Origin: Postechiella marina
GTDB lineage: Bacteria > Bacteroidota > Bacteroidia > Flavobacteriales > Flavobacteriaceae
NCBI RefSeq assembly: GCF_039538365.1
Contig: NZ_BAABCA010000005.1
Coordinates: 310,001 to 374,000, forward strand
Length of the DNA stretch: 64,000 nucleotides
Direction of reading: 5' to 3'
Shown piece after piece: positions 28,793-37,932 of this stretch. Below the pieces are notes generated by a model. It was not told the origin of the DNA. It was given only the letters and a program-made list of their open reading frames with translations, and did not search any database. Numbering within the stretch: the first letter of the stretch is position 1; every line of letters starts with the position of its first letter. A program made the translations under genes and the position numbers.

Positions 28793-31700
28793 CTAAACTC
28801 TACTATGCCTATCGGCAGCAAATTTACCTGGTGTTATGTTGTATTTATCTTTAAACAATTTACTAAAGTGCGATCTACTTTTAAAACCCGTAACAACAAA
28901 AACTTCGTTTACAGTTAAGCGTTTTTCTACAAGAAATTCTGCTGCTTTTTTTAACCTAAAATCTTTTAACAACTCGAATGGCGTATGGTTGGTTAACACC
29001 TTTACTTTTTGATAAAAATGAGTTCTATTTAAATACAATTGTTTAGCTAAATCGTTAATATCCAATTCTTGATTATCAAGATTATCAGACATTAAATTAT
29101 ATAGTTTTTCTAGAAAGGCATTGTCGTTTCTATTATTTTTATTGTTTTCTTTAGTTAACGGAATCCCTATTTTAAAACGCTCGCTTAATTGCTTTCTATT
29201 TAGCAATAGCGCCTCTGTTCTTGTTACTAAATGCTCCATATTAAATGGTTTTTTTATGTAAGCATCAGCCCCATCTCTTAAGCCTTGAATCCTGTCGTCG
29301 TTGGTAGCACAAGCGGTAAGTAAAACAATAGGAATATGGCTTGTTTTTACATCCGATTTAACAAGCTTACATAACTCTAGGCCATTTAGTTCTGGCATTA
29401 GCAAGTCGCTAATTATAATATCAGGCCATTCATCTTCCATGGCATCAATTAACTCTTGTCCATTACTAAAAATTTTTACTTTAAAAAACTTAGATAATGT
29501 TTGCGATACAAAAAGACGCATATCTACATTATCTTCGGCATAAAAGATTACCGATTCGGCAAACGATTCGTCTACTTTTACAAAGTCTATATTATCGTTA
29601 TTAATTAACAAGGTGTTAGACTCATGCTCTTTTTCGGCTTTTAAAAGTCCTTTTTCTGTTAAAGATTCCTCGTCTTGTATTGGCGTTTTTTTTACAATTG
29701 GCAATCTAAGGTTAAGGGTTGTGCCTATTCCTATTTCGCTTTCAATATCAATGTAACCATAATGCATTTCTACCAAACGTTTAGAAAAAGCTAAACCAAT
29801 ACCAGAGCCTCCAGAATAAACATTGTTTTTTTTATGTGTTTGGTAAAACCTTTCGAAAACATGAGGTAAATCATGAGCATCTATTCCTTTTCCTGTATCA
29901 GAAATAGACACTAGTAAATCTTTATCTTCAAGTCCATAATTAACGGTAATAACATCGCCAGTATTAGTGTACTTAAAAGCATTATTTAAAACGTTATTAA
30001 ATACTTTTTCTAGCAATATTTTATCTGCCGATACATACACATTGCCAACCTTACTTTTAATTTCCAGAGTTTTACCTTCGGTAGATGCCATAAAAGAAAA
30101 GTCTGAAATTATCTCTTCTATAAAATCATTAAAATAAAAGTGTGTATAATTCATTTTTAACACCTCGGCATCTGTACGTTGAAAATCGTGAACCTGATCT
30201 ATTAACTGAGATATTTTTTTAGATTGTCGCTTTACAATTTCTAGTTTTTCTTTATACTCTGAATTTGGTTTAATTTGATTTAAAAGAGCATCTACCGGTC
30301 CAGAAATTAAGGTTAATGGGGTTTTAATATCATGCGATATATTTGAAAAAAAGCGTAATTTTTCTGCATTAATATGCCTTACATTATTAATTTCTAACTG
30401 CTCTATTTCTACTTTATGGTTTAATTTTTGAATTTTAATAATAATAGAAAACGCCAAATAAATAATTAAACAGGCTAATAAAAAATAGATAAAATAGGCC
30501 CAACCTGTTTTCCAGTAAGGTGTTTTTATATTTATAATTAACTCTTTTGCTTCTGTCCATTCGTTAATGGAATTTGATGCCATTACGCTTAATATATAAC
30601 GACCTGGTTGTAAACCGTTATACTGAATTTGTTTTTGATTAGAGGGCACATTTATATAATTACCATCTATTGGAGAAAGCTTGTACTTTAAATGATGATT
30701 GGATGGATTGGAGAAATGAAGCGATGTTACCTCTACCGAAAAAACATTTTCGTTGTGCTTTAAATCTACCGTACTTTTATTTGATATATGTTTATTAAAC
30801 AGCACTCTATTACCAAGTGTATCGTTTGGTTTTATAGTTTTATTAAACACTTTAAAATCGCCAAACTCTATGGCTGGTAACGCTTCGGCTTCGTTTAAAT
30901 CTTCTGGTTTAAAGTAGCAAAACCCATCTAAACCAGAAAGAAAAATGTAACCGTTAGGCAATCTATCTGCAGCGTACCAGAAATCTTCAAAAGGCAAACC
31001 ATCTTCTTTATTAAATTTTCTTATAGAAAAATCTTTTGTGTTTAGTTTATTTAGTCCGATATTGGTAGATATCCATAAATTGTATTCATTATCGTAAACA
31101 ATACTTTTTACCACATTATTAGATAGTCCTTTTTTCTCTGAAAAGGCTATAAACTCTGGTTCTGTGTCACTGTTTACAACTTTACAAACACCTCCTCTTT
31201 CTGTACCTACCCAAAGCTCTTCGTTAGGTAAACGCACAATACTAGTTACAAAATTACTAGATATAGATAGTGGCTTGCTTGCATCTTTATAATAATGGTC
31301 TATTTTAAGCTTAGATAACGGTTTGTTACCCGCCATTTTTAGTCTATACAGACCATCATCATCGTCTCCTATCCATAAAAAATCGTATAACGGATCGACA
31401 TAAACACAACGTAATAACGCTATCTCTTTACCTTTAAAGAAAGGGTTATTAGAGAGTTTTTCGAATTTAAGTACATTTTGGTTATTATTAACAACAACCT
31501 TGTAAAGTTCTTTATCTGTGCCTAAAAACAAATTACCTTGCTTGTCTTCTGTTATGCACCGAAAGTTACCCGATACATTTAACTCTCCATTCTCAAACTC
31601 TACTTTTTTAATGGTTTTAGTACCCGATTTTACACGATACAAATTGCCATCGCTAACAAACTTAATCCAAATGTTTTTGTTAGAATCTACAAACATGGAA

Positions 31701-32935
31701 GATGTTCTTAACCTTTCGTCATTAGAAATATTAAATGGTAAATCTTCAAACGCTTTTGTTTTGGTATTGTATAAAGATGCGCCTCCTCTACTTACAGAAA
31801 CAAATACACAATCTTTATCGTACATACTTACAGAGGTTACAGTACTTGTTCTAACACCAAATTTATTTGCCTTACCTACATCAAAACTTTTAAAAGGGTT
31901 TTCGTTTAAATCAAACCTATAAATCCCTTTATTAAAAGTACCTGCCCAACAGCCACTATTTTTAGATATTTCGAAACAACTAGCTCGCAGTGCTGCAGTA
32001 TTTAGTTCTAGGGTTTTATCCAAAACAAGTTCTTTATTGTCTAATTCCGTTTTAATAGACTGAATAACGCTTATACCTTTATGCAAGTGAGCCAACCATA
32101 AATTATTTTTATAATCTACTCTTGCATTTTTAAATTCGTAATCTAAAAGTTGAACAGATTTTAATTTAAATTTTAATTTATTCGATTTATCTTTTTTGAA
32201 AGAAATAAACCCTACTCCACTTTTTAAAGTAACTAATAAAGTGTTTTTATTAACAGTGCAAATTGAGTTTGTTGTTATAATGCCATTGGTTTTATTTCTT
32301 AAAACAAAATCGAAATTACCTGTAATATCATTATAATGAACAAGACCTCTAGAAGATGCAAAAACAAAATTATTTTTATCAATTTTAACCCCATCATACA
32401 AACTAACACCAGCAGATATTAAAGTAAAAGGCATTTTAATACGTTTTTCTAACTCGTAGTTTTCGTTAAAAATAAAAAGCCCTTTACGCTCCGAAATACA
32501 AAGTATAGAATTAGCGTCTTTATTTACTATTATTTTTCGAATTACAGGACCACTAATGCCTGTATTATTAATTTTTTCTGAATATATTTTTTTAAAAGTA
32601 TCTGTAGAGCAATTACGAATGGTTATACCTGCATCGGTACCAATCCATAAATTTCCTTTTTTATCTTCTTCAATATCTCTTACTCGGTTACTTGTTAAAA
32701 GATCTTCTTCTAGGGTGTTTTTGAATATTTTAAAACTGTATCCGTCGTATTTATTTAAACCATCGTATGTACCAACCCAAATAAAACCTTTTGAGTCTTC
32801 AAAAATTGATGTTACTCCGTTATGAGCTAACCCTTCAGAAATTGTTAACTGCTGAGAGTAGTTTAATGCTTTCTCTTGCGAAAATAGTGGTAAGCAAAAA
32901 AAAAGAAAGATTACTTTATAAATATGATGCATCAT
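28793..32935 (-). CDS. Hybrid two-component system sensor/regulator (HTCS)
   Basis: A 1380-residue one-protein two-component system. In order it has a signal peptide, two-component regulator propeller repeats (about 25-710), a Y_Y_Y domain (about 730-795), one membrane helix (about 800-820), HisKA with SNISHDIKTP (His near 867), an HATPase with GGSGIGLAFSKRLVE, a receiver domain with ISDLLMPE (Asp near 1174) and a C-terminal AraC-type HTH (about 1275-1380). HTCS proteins sense oligosaccharides in the periplasm and activate nearby PUL genes. I chose the ATG at 32935 because it begins a proper signal peptide; an upstream start at 33010 would precede it with 25 extra residues. Confidence 0.93.
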   Translation of the reverse strand: MMHHIYKVIFLFFCLPLFSQEKALNYSQQLTISEGLAHNGVTSIFEDSKGFIWVGTYDGLNKYDGYSFKIFKNTLEEDLLTSNRVRDIEEDKKGNLWIGTDAGITIRNCSTDTFKKIYSEKINNTGISGPVIRKIIVNKDANSILCISERKGLFIFNENYELEKRIKMPFTLISAGVSLYDGVKIDKNNFVFASSRGLVHYNDITGNFDFVLRNKTNGIITTNSICTVNKNTLLVTLKSGVGFISFKKDKSNKLKFKLKSVQLLDYEFKNARVDYKNNLWLAHLHKGISVIQSIKTELDNKELVLDKTLELNTAALRASCFEISKNSGCWAGTFNKGIYRFDLNENPFKSFDVGKANKFGVRTSTVTSVSMYDKDCVFVSVSRGGASLYNTKTKAFEDLPFNISNDERLRTSSMFVDSNKNIWIKFVSDGNLYRVKSGTKTIKKVEFENGELNVSGNFRCITEDKQGNLFLGTDKELYKVVVNNNQNVLKFEKLSNNPFFKGKEIALLRCVYVDPLYDFLWIGDDDDGLYRLKMAGNKPLSKLKIDHYYKDASKPLSISSNFVTSIVRLPNEELWVGTERGGVCKVVNSDTEPEFIAFSEKKGLSNNVVKSIVYDNEYNLWISTNIGLNKLNTKDFSIRKFNKEDGLPFEDFWYAADRLPNGYIFLSGLDGFCYFKPEDLNEAEALPAIEFGDFKVFNKTIKPNDTLGNRVLFNKHISNKSTVDLKHNENVFSVEVTSLHFSNPSNHHLKYKLSPIDGNYINVPSNQKQIQYNGLQPGRYILSVMASNSINEWTEAKELIINIKTPYWKTGWAYFIYFLLACLIIYLAFSIIIKIQKLNHKVEIEQLEINNVRHINAEKLRFFSNISHDIKTPLTLISGPVDALLNQIKPNSEYKEKLEIVKRQSKKISQLIDQVHDFQRTDAEVLKMNYTHFYFNDFIEEIISDFSFMASTEGKTLEIKSKVGNVYVSADKILLEKVFNNVLNNAFKYTNTGDVITVNYGLEDKDLLVSISDTGKGIDAHDLPHVFERFYQTHKKNNVYSGGSGIGLAFSKRLVEMHYGYIDIESEIGIGTTLNLRLPIVKKTPIQDEESLTEKGLLKAEKEHESNTLLINNDNIDFVKVDESFAESVIFYAEDNVDMRLFVSQTLSKFFKVKIFSNGQELIDAMEDEWPDIIISDLLMPELNGLELCKLVKSDVKTSHIPIVLLTACATNDDRIQGLRDGADAYIKKPFNMEHLVTRTEALLLNRKQLSERFKIGIPLTKENNKNNRNDNAFLEKLYNLMSDNLDNQELDINDLAKQLYLNRTHFYQKVKVLTNHTPFELLKDFRLKKAAEFLVEKRLTVNEVFVVTGFKSRSHFSKLFKDKYNITPGKFAADRHSRV

Positions 32936-32941
32936 AGATAT

Positions 32942-32949
32942 CAAATTTA
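32942..32949 (-). promoter_or_regulatory. Possible -7 box before the HTCS gene
   Basis: On the minus strand this reads TAAATTTG, a match to TAnnTTTG, immediately before the preferred start at 32935. It would give a leaderless or nearly leaderless mRNA, and there is no clear -33 element. Confidence 0.3.
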
Positions 32950-33131
32950 ATAAAATTGGCAGAGTTAAATTAAAAATCATATCAAAATAAAGAGATATGT
33001 AAAAAGCCATTCATTTAAAAATGAACAGCCTTTTTCTAACTTAAAAATAACTCAAAACACTTATATTATTGTTTTAAATAATGCGCTTTAACACGAACAA
33101 CATAAGTAGTAACTATAATAAAATAGCACTT

Positions 33132-33193
33132 TGTAAAGTTAGATTATAACTGTAAAGTGTTGTGCGCAACAATACATAAAATGTTGTTGTGCG
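33132..33193. repeat. Paired direct repeats upstream of the HTCS gene
   Basis: TGTAAAGT occurs at 33132-33139 and 33151-33158 (19-nt period). GTTGTGCG occurs at 33159-33166 and 33186-33193 (27-nt period). They lie in the gap between the T9SS protein stop and the HTCS gene. They could be binding sites for the HTCS AraC-type domain or another regulator. Confidence 0.45.
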
Positions 33194-33211
33194 TAAACTC
33201 TAGTTATAAAT

Positions 33212-34810
33212 TTACCTTACGATTATTTTTTTAGAAAACATTTTTTCTGCAGTAACCACCTTAACAATATACACACCCGGTACTATTAAAGACACAGGTA
33301 TTTTATAATAATTTGGTGCATTTTGTTTAAAAAAGACAGCCTTACCCAAAACATTAAAAATTTCTATGCTAGAACTTTTTGGTGTTTCTATAATTAAAGT
33401 TTGACTTACAGGATTAGGATACACCTTTACATCATTATTAATCTCGATATGTTCTACCAAAAGCCCTTCGCAGCTTTTACTAGATTGCACCTTTAAAACT
33501 CCTCCCGAAATAGTTTTTACGTTAAAATTTTGGGCGTTAGTTCTTAAAATTTCTGTATCGTTTATATTTACAATATATGGCGCTGTACCTTGATCTATAC
33601 TTACAGAAATTGTATTTGCTTTTGTATTTAATATTTTTCCAGAAATGCTTCTACCTTCTTCAATTACCAATGCATAACAAGTTTTAAAATTAGTATTATT
33701 AACAGATATGCATAAATTATAAGTGTTTGGCTCTAAATTCTCTATACTTAAGGTATTAGAAAAGTTATAGCTTACACCATCAATATCTACTTTATAATCT
33801 TGAGTGTAATTGGCATTAATTTTAATTATTCCATTGTTTTCTCCTTGGCATGTTTCGCCTATGGTTTGTATGGTAAAATTATCGTTTTCTTCATAAGACT
33901 CTTTTATTTTAACCAAATAAATATCGTCAATATAAAAACGTCCTTTTCCTCCACCATAGTCTGGATTATTATTCACTTTTATTCTAAATTCTGAGTCTAT
34001 GGCATCGTCTTCCAATACAATTTCAGTTTTTAACGTTACCCATTCATTTTTAGCAATATCATCTATATTCCATCTACTGGCTACCCAAGGTTCAACTATA
34101 TAAGTATAAAAATTTTGAATTGTCGCCTCTTGGTCTACCCAAACTTTTAAACTCATAGCATAGCGCCCTTTATCTAGAGTTAAATTTTCTGTTCCAGAGG
34201 TAGAAATTTGCGAACTAGCAGGTATTTTTTCTATAGCTGGAGGCGCTTTTACCAAAATTTGAAGATCGTCAAAGTACATGGTACCTATACCTCCATAACT
34301 ACTATCCATCATAATTCTAACATTGGTATCTTTAAAATTATGAGTTAAATTTAATTGCGTACTAACTTCAACCCATTGGTCTGTATTAATTGTAGATAAA
34401 TTAAACACAGCATTAACATCACTTAATCCAGATGTTCTAAAATTAACTTTTATGTTAGATATATTGGCACCAGCCTCTACCCAAACCATAGCTTTTACAT
34501 CGTAAACACCAACTTCTAAATCTATTAACATATCTGCAATAGTTGTGCTTCCAAATGCCTTTTTACTTCCGGTATAAGTTGTAGTATTGGTGTATTTTAA
34601 ACACCTACTAGATCCGTTTGCACCTTTATTAGTTTCTATTGATAAATTATTTGGTTGTTGCATCCACCAACCATTGTTACCTGAAGCCACTTCGAAACCA
34701 TAATAATCACTATTTAATACATTTATATACTCTTGCGCAGAAACATGAATTATAGAAGTATAAAAAAGAATTATACCATAAATTATTTTATTAAAAAACG
34801 CCTTTTTCAC
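33212..34810 (-). CDS. T9SS-secreted protein with two carbohydrate-binding-like modules
   Basis: A 532-residue secreted protein with a signal peptide ending near HVSAQ. Two beta-sandwich modules end in similar motifs, MYFDDLQILV (about 190) and FYIDDIYLVK (about 300), as in CBM4/9-like folds; the second looks shortened at its N-terminus. An SprB-like or Ig-like stretch follows, then a type A T9SS sorting domain (VYPNPVSQTLIIE ... GVYIVKV). It starts 6 nt after the 982-residue propeller protein, so the two are co-expressed. It probably holds substrate at the cell surface for that enzyme. No catalytic site is evident. Confidence 0.8.
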   Translation of the reverse strand: MKKAFFNKIIYGIILFYTSIIHVSAQEYINVLNSDYYGFEVASGNNGWWMQQPNNLSIETNKGANGSSRCLKYTNTTTYTGSKKAFGSTTIADMLIDLEVGVYDVKAMVWVEAGANISNIKVNFRTSGLSDVNAVFNLSTINTDQWVEVSTQLNLTHNFKDTNVRIMMDSSYGGIGTMYFDDLQILVKAPPAIEKIPASSQISTSGTENLTLDKGRYAMSLKVWVDQEATIQNFYTYIVEPWVASRWNIDDIAKNEWVTLKTEIVLEDDAIDSEFRIKVNNNPDYGGGKGRFYIDDIYLVKIKESYEENDNFTIQTIGETCQGENNGIIKINANYTQDYKVDIDGVSYNFSNTLSIENLEPNTYNLCISVNNTNFKTCYALVIEEGRSISGKILNTKANTISVSIDQGTAPYIVNINDTEILRTNAQNFNVKTISGGVLKVQSSKSCEGLLVEHIEINNDVKVYPNPVSQTLIIETPKSSSIEIFNVLGKAVFFKQNAPNYYKIPVSLIVPGVYIVKVVTAEKMFSKKIIVR

Positions 34811-34816
34811 AGCTAA

Positions 34817-37765
34817 TTAATTTAAAGGTGCATTTAGTTTAATATCTATAAATCTAAAGGTCCCACAAGGTATTTCGACTTCTACAGCGTTTTTGCTAGA
34901 TACATTATAGGTTGTGCCATCTAAAATATCGGTTATAGAAACTGGAGTTATGGTTTGAAACTTAACAACAGCTTTTCTATCGTTTGGATTTAAATATTCG
35001 CCATCTATTAATGTTAAACGCAAATTTGTTGGCGAGGTTTGCGCTACAACCCAAGCCACGTTGCCAGTAACAGTTAACGGAATTAAAGCAGATGCATTTT
35101 TAATATCTGCTTCTATGGTTTGGTAGAACGAATTAGATGCCTCTAATTGTGTTCCGTTTTTAGAATAGTAGTGACGCCCATCTGTATAGTATTCTTTTAA
35201 AATATTTTTATAAAGCGGATGCAAATTATCTTTTAAATTTCCTCGAACAGCATTTACATCGGCATGAATACCTGCTTGCGGTGGTGTAATTAAAACGAGT
35301 CCGTTTGAGTAAGTAGGCAAATAATTTTGACGCCTATCTTTTACTCCTCCTGCGTAACGCGAAAAATCCCATGGTGTTACTTTAGCACCCATCCAGTTGG
35401 CATTCTGCCTGCTAAACACAAAAGAATTGTTGTTTAAAAAATCTTCGTTATAATGTGTAGCCCATTTTAAGCTACTTCCTTCTACAAGAAAATCTTCATC
35501 TGGCTCTAACATACTTAAATGTACCGGAGAAAGACTAACAATTTCGCTTGGTTTTGGCACAAACAAAGCACCTTTAGCGACTAAATCCCAGACTATACTC
35601 ATATAATCTGGATCTATCGCAAAATTATTAATGTATGTAGCTCCATTTGCCATATGATAAATTAAATGGCGTAAAAAGTGATTTGGTAAACGTTGATGGC
35701 TAAATTGTCTAGACCTATCGTAACTTGGGTTGTCTGGTACAGTACGTGTGCCCCAATTATTTACAGATCCGCTTGCCCACACACCTACTCTACTAGCTAT
35801 ACTTATATCCATAGACTTATCTGTTGTTTCTTCCATAGACGGTACAAAAACATCTGCAAATTCTCCAGACAGTAAACGTTTCCACATAGGAAGATACACA
35901 TTACCTTGCCAAAAATTATGCTTAGTACGTACATAAATATTGGTGTTTTTTGTTTTAGAATATTCTGCTAATGGATAAAATAAATGATTCATAACGTAAG
36001 CAAAATCATTTGAATGATCTTCTAACTCAGGGTATATTAAAACCGTCTTTTTTCCATTGGCATAATCAAGAATTTGTTTGGTTGTACTTAATTGAAACAT
36101 GTATGGATCATTACCGTGTCCTCCCCAATAAGCTATTCCTGTATTGCCATCTGGTTTCTCATCGTACCATTTTGTAATATGATCTATAGCGCCTTGTTGA
36201 GTTAAATTGTAGTTTCTTCTAGCATCGCGTTTGGCTTCGTATTTAGCATTTCCTAAAGTAGACCTATTCCAATCTTCGGCTTGTCCCATATGGCTTCCTC
36301 CTAAAAACATAGGTGTACTGTAATTATCACGAATATTATTTGCTGTCGTTTTTGCCAAACCAGAACTTGTGTTTTCGGTCATAAAATAAATATCGCGAGT
36401 TTCTCTTTGGTTTGTAGGCTTATTATAAGTGGTCAAATTAGATCTTATACTCGCAGTATTATTTATTATCTTTTTTAATTTACCTTTCGGAATTAAAGCC
36501 TTATAAGCATCTTTCCATCCAGATATTTCGGTATTTATAACATGAATTTGACTACCTCCACTTTGGCAACTAGCTAAAACAATTTTACTTGTTTCTGGCT
36601 GTTTCCACATATCGTAATACGAATACTTAGTCTTTAACTTTTCTTCGCTACTTGTATCTAAATTAGTATTAACCAAAACTAATTGATTGCCAACCAAGCA
36701 CATATATTTATTTGTGCTTATATCTTTAATTAACTCGGGTTGAACCACAGAATATCCAAAACCTAACTTTTTTAATCCATACTTTTCTTGCGTATCGTCC
36801 TTTAAATTTAAACGAGTAATACCAGAGTTATTTTGATGGCTTGACGACCCTAATAAAACTTCATTAATACCATCGTTATCAAAATCAGAAATTCTCAACT
36901 CCCCAATTGGAGCAGTACTCGAGGTTTCAATTCTTTTAATCGGGGCATCACTTAAAGTATTAAAAAGGTAAATAGCGCCTCTATCTTGCGACGGGTTATT
37001 ACTAGCGTGCATTACCAAAATATCGTTGTCTACATCTATTGTCATTGGTCTTAAAAAGTTAGCATAATGCACAAAGTCTTTTGCTGTAGTAGTTCCCCAT
37101 GTTTTTTCTTTAGAATAACTAGATGATTTTAATTCTTTTACTAAGGTGCCATTATTTGCCGATAAATAGTACACATTTAAATCTAAACTACCACAAACTA
37201 TATAGGGTGTTCCCTCTTTTTTAACAACCGTAACCGTGTACATAGGCACTTCATTTTTTTGATATTGCCATAACGTTTTCCCTTTACTATCTAAACAATA
37301 AATAATTCCATCTGCATTTGCTATCAAAATTTCATCATTATTATCGCCTGTAATATCTGCACACCATATGTCGTGTACCATAAAACCCGACAGCTTATTC
37401 TTCCATAAAATACCACCATCAAAAGCTACAGCCATTACAATACCCTCGTACGAGCTTGCTATAATATGCGATTGGTTATTAAAATTTGCTGTTCTTACTT
37501 TATGAATTGTATGATTAGTCTCTATACTATAAAGTGCCTTATCTAAAAATTCACTAGTTTTTGGCACATCGTATTGTAAAGCATAACTACCAGTTGCAAC
37601 GTTTGTGTTTACTACACTCCAGTAGGTAGTCTCGTCTTTATCCCAACTTACACCTTGATTTTCGAAACCATATTGCTTGGCTGTGTTTTGAGCATTTATT
37701 GTAATAACATTAACCATTACACAAACAAAAACTGACACGTAATTATAAAGTCTTTTTTTAATCAT
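34817..37765 (-). CDS. Putative lambda-carrageenase, GH150-like, with N-terminal beta-propeller
   Basis: A secreted 982-residue protein with a signal peptide ending near TINAQ. After a short YGFE module (about 30-65), residues 70-430 carry propeller-type repeats (ITGDNNDEILIANADGIIYCLD, FDNDGINEVLLG). Residues 440-960 form a separate domain rich in Trp, Tyr and His, with AYWGGHGNDPYMF, YPELEDHSND and VWDLVAKGALF. No common GH family matches by eye. From memory, the lambda-carrageenase CglA of Pseudoalteromonas carrageenovora (GH150, about 940 residues) has this size and a predicted propeller. The neighbourhood of GH110, sulfatases and galactose uptake supports that. It lacks a T9SS domain. 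The catalytic residues are not identifiable. Confidence 0.6.
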   Translation of the reverse strand: MIKKRLYNYVSVFVCVMVNVITINAQNTAKQYGFENQGVSWDKDETTYWSVVNTNVATGSYALQYDVPKTSEFLDKALYSIETNHTIHKVRTANFNNQSHIIASSYEGIVMAVAFDGGILWKNKLSGFMVHDIWCADITGDNNDEILIANADGIIYCLDSKGKTLWQYQKNEVPMYTVTVVKKEGTPYIVCGSLDLNVYYLSANNGTLVKELKSSSYSKEKTWGTTTAKDFVHYANFLRPMTIDVDNDILVMHASNNPSQDRGAIYLFNTLSDAPIKRIETSSTAPIGELRISDFDNDGINEVLLGSSSHQNNSGITRLNLKDDTQEKYGLKKLGFGYSVVQPELIKDISTNKYMCLVGNQLVLVNTNLDTSSEEKLKTKYSYYDMWKQPETSKIVLASCQSGGSQIHVINTEISGWKDAYKALIPKGKLKKIINNTASIRSNLTTYNKPTNQRETRDIYFMTENTSSGLAKTTANNIRDNYSTPMFLGGSHMGQAEDWNRSTLGNAKYEAKRDARRNYNLTQQGAIDHITKWYDEKPDGNTGIAYWGGHGNDPYMFQLSTTKQILDYANGKKTVLIYPELEDHSNDFAYVMNHLFYPLAEYSKTKNTNIYVRTKHNFWQGNVYLPMWKRLLSGEFADVFVPSMEETTDKSMDISIASRVGVWASGSVNNWGTRTVPDNPSYDRSRQFSHQRLPNHFLRHLIYHMANGATYINNFAIDPDYMSIVWDLVAKGALFVPKPSEIVSLSPVHLSMLEPDEDFLVEGSSLKWATHYNEDFLNNNSFVFSRQNANWMGAKVTPWDFSRYAGGVKDRRQNYLPTYSNGLVLITPPQAGIHADVNAVRGNLKDNLHPLYKNILKEYYTDGRHYYSKNGTQLEASNSFYQTIEADIKNASALIPLTVTGNVAWVVAQTSPTNLRLTLIDGEYLNPNDRKAVVKFQTITPVSITDILDGTTYNVSSKNAVEVEIPCGTFRFIDIKLNAPLN

Positions 37766-37781
37766 AATTTAAATTAGCTTG

Positions 37782-37800
37782 TTTACAATGTAAATTTACA
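37782..37800. promoter_or_regulatory. Overlapping palindromes before the putative lambda-carrageenase gene
   Basis: TTTACA-A-TGTAAA-TTTACA gives three alternating half-sites. The last two form the perfect palindrome TGTAAATTTACA (37789-37800). It lies 17-35 nt upstream of the start codon at 37765, a typical place for an operator. Confidence 0.5.
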
Positions 37801-37873
37801 GGGATAAAGCAAAAAAAAAGTGTATGTCAATTTATAAAATGTCCATCACAGTAAATCTGATACTAATGCAAAG

Positions 37874-37912
37874 AAAAAGTCCTTTTAATTATTACAATTA
37901 AAAGGACTTTTA
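37874..37912 (-). terminator. Terminator of the sodium/galactose symporter gene
   Basis: A perfect 16-bp stem (37875-37890 with 37896-37911) with a 5-nt loop, located 22 nt after the symporter stop and followed on the minus strand by a T-rich tract. Confidence 0.85.
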
Positions 37913-37932
37913 AATTATTTTATTTTAAAGGT

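Noticed and set aside
31518..31922. 134-codon plus-strand frame opposite the HTCS gene
   Set aside because: No recognisable protein; the HTCS propeller repeats run continuously on the other strand.
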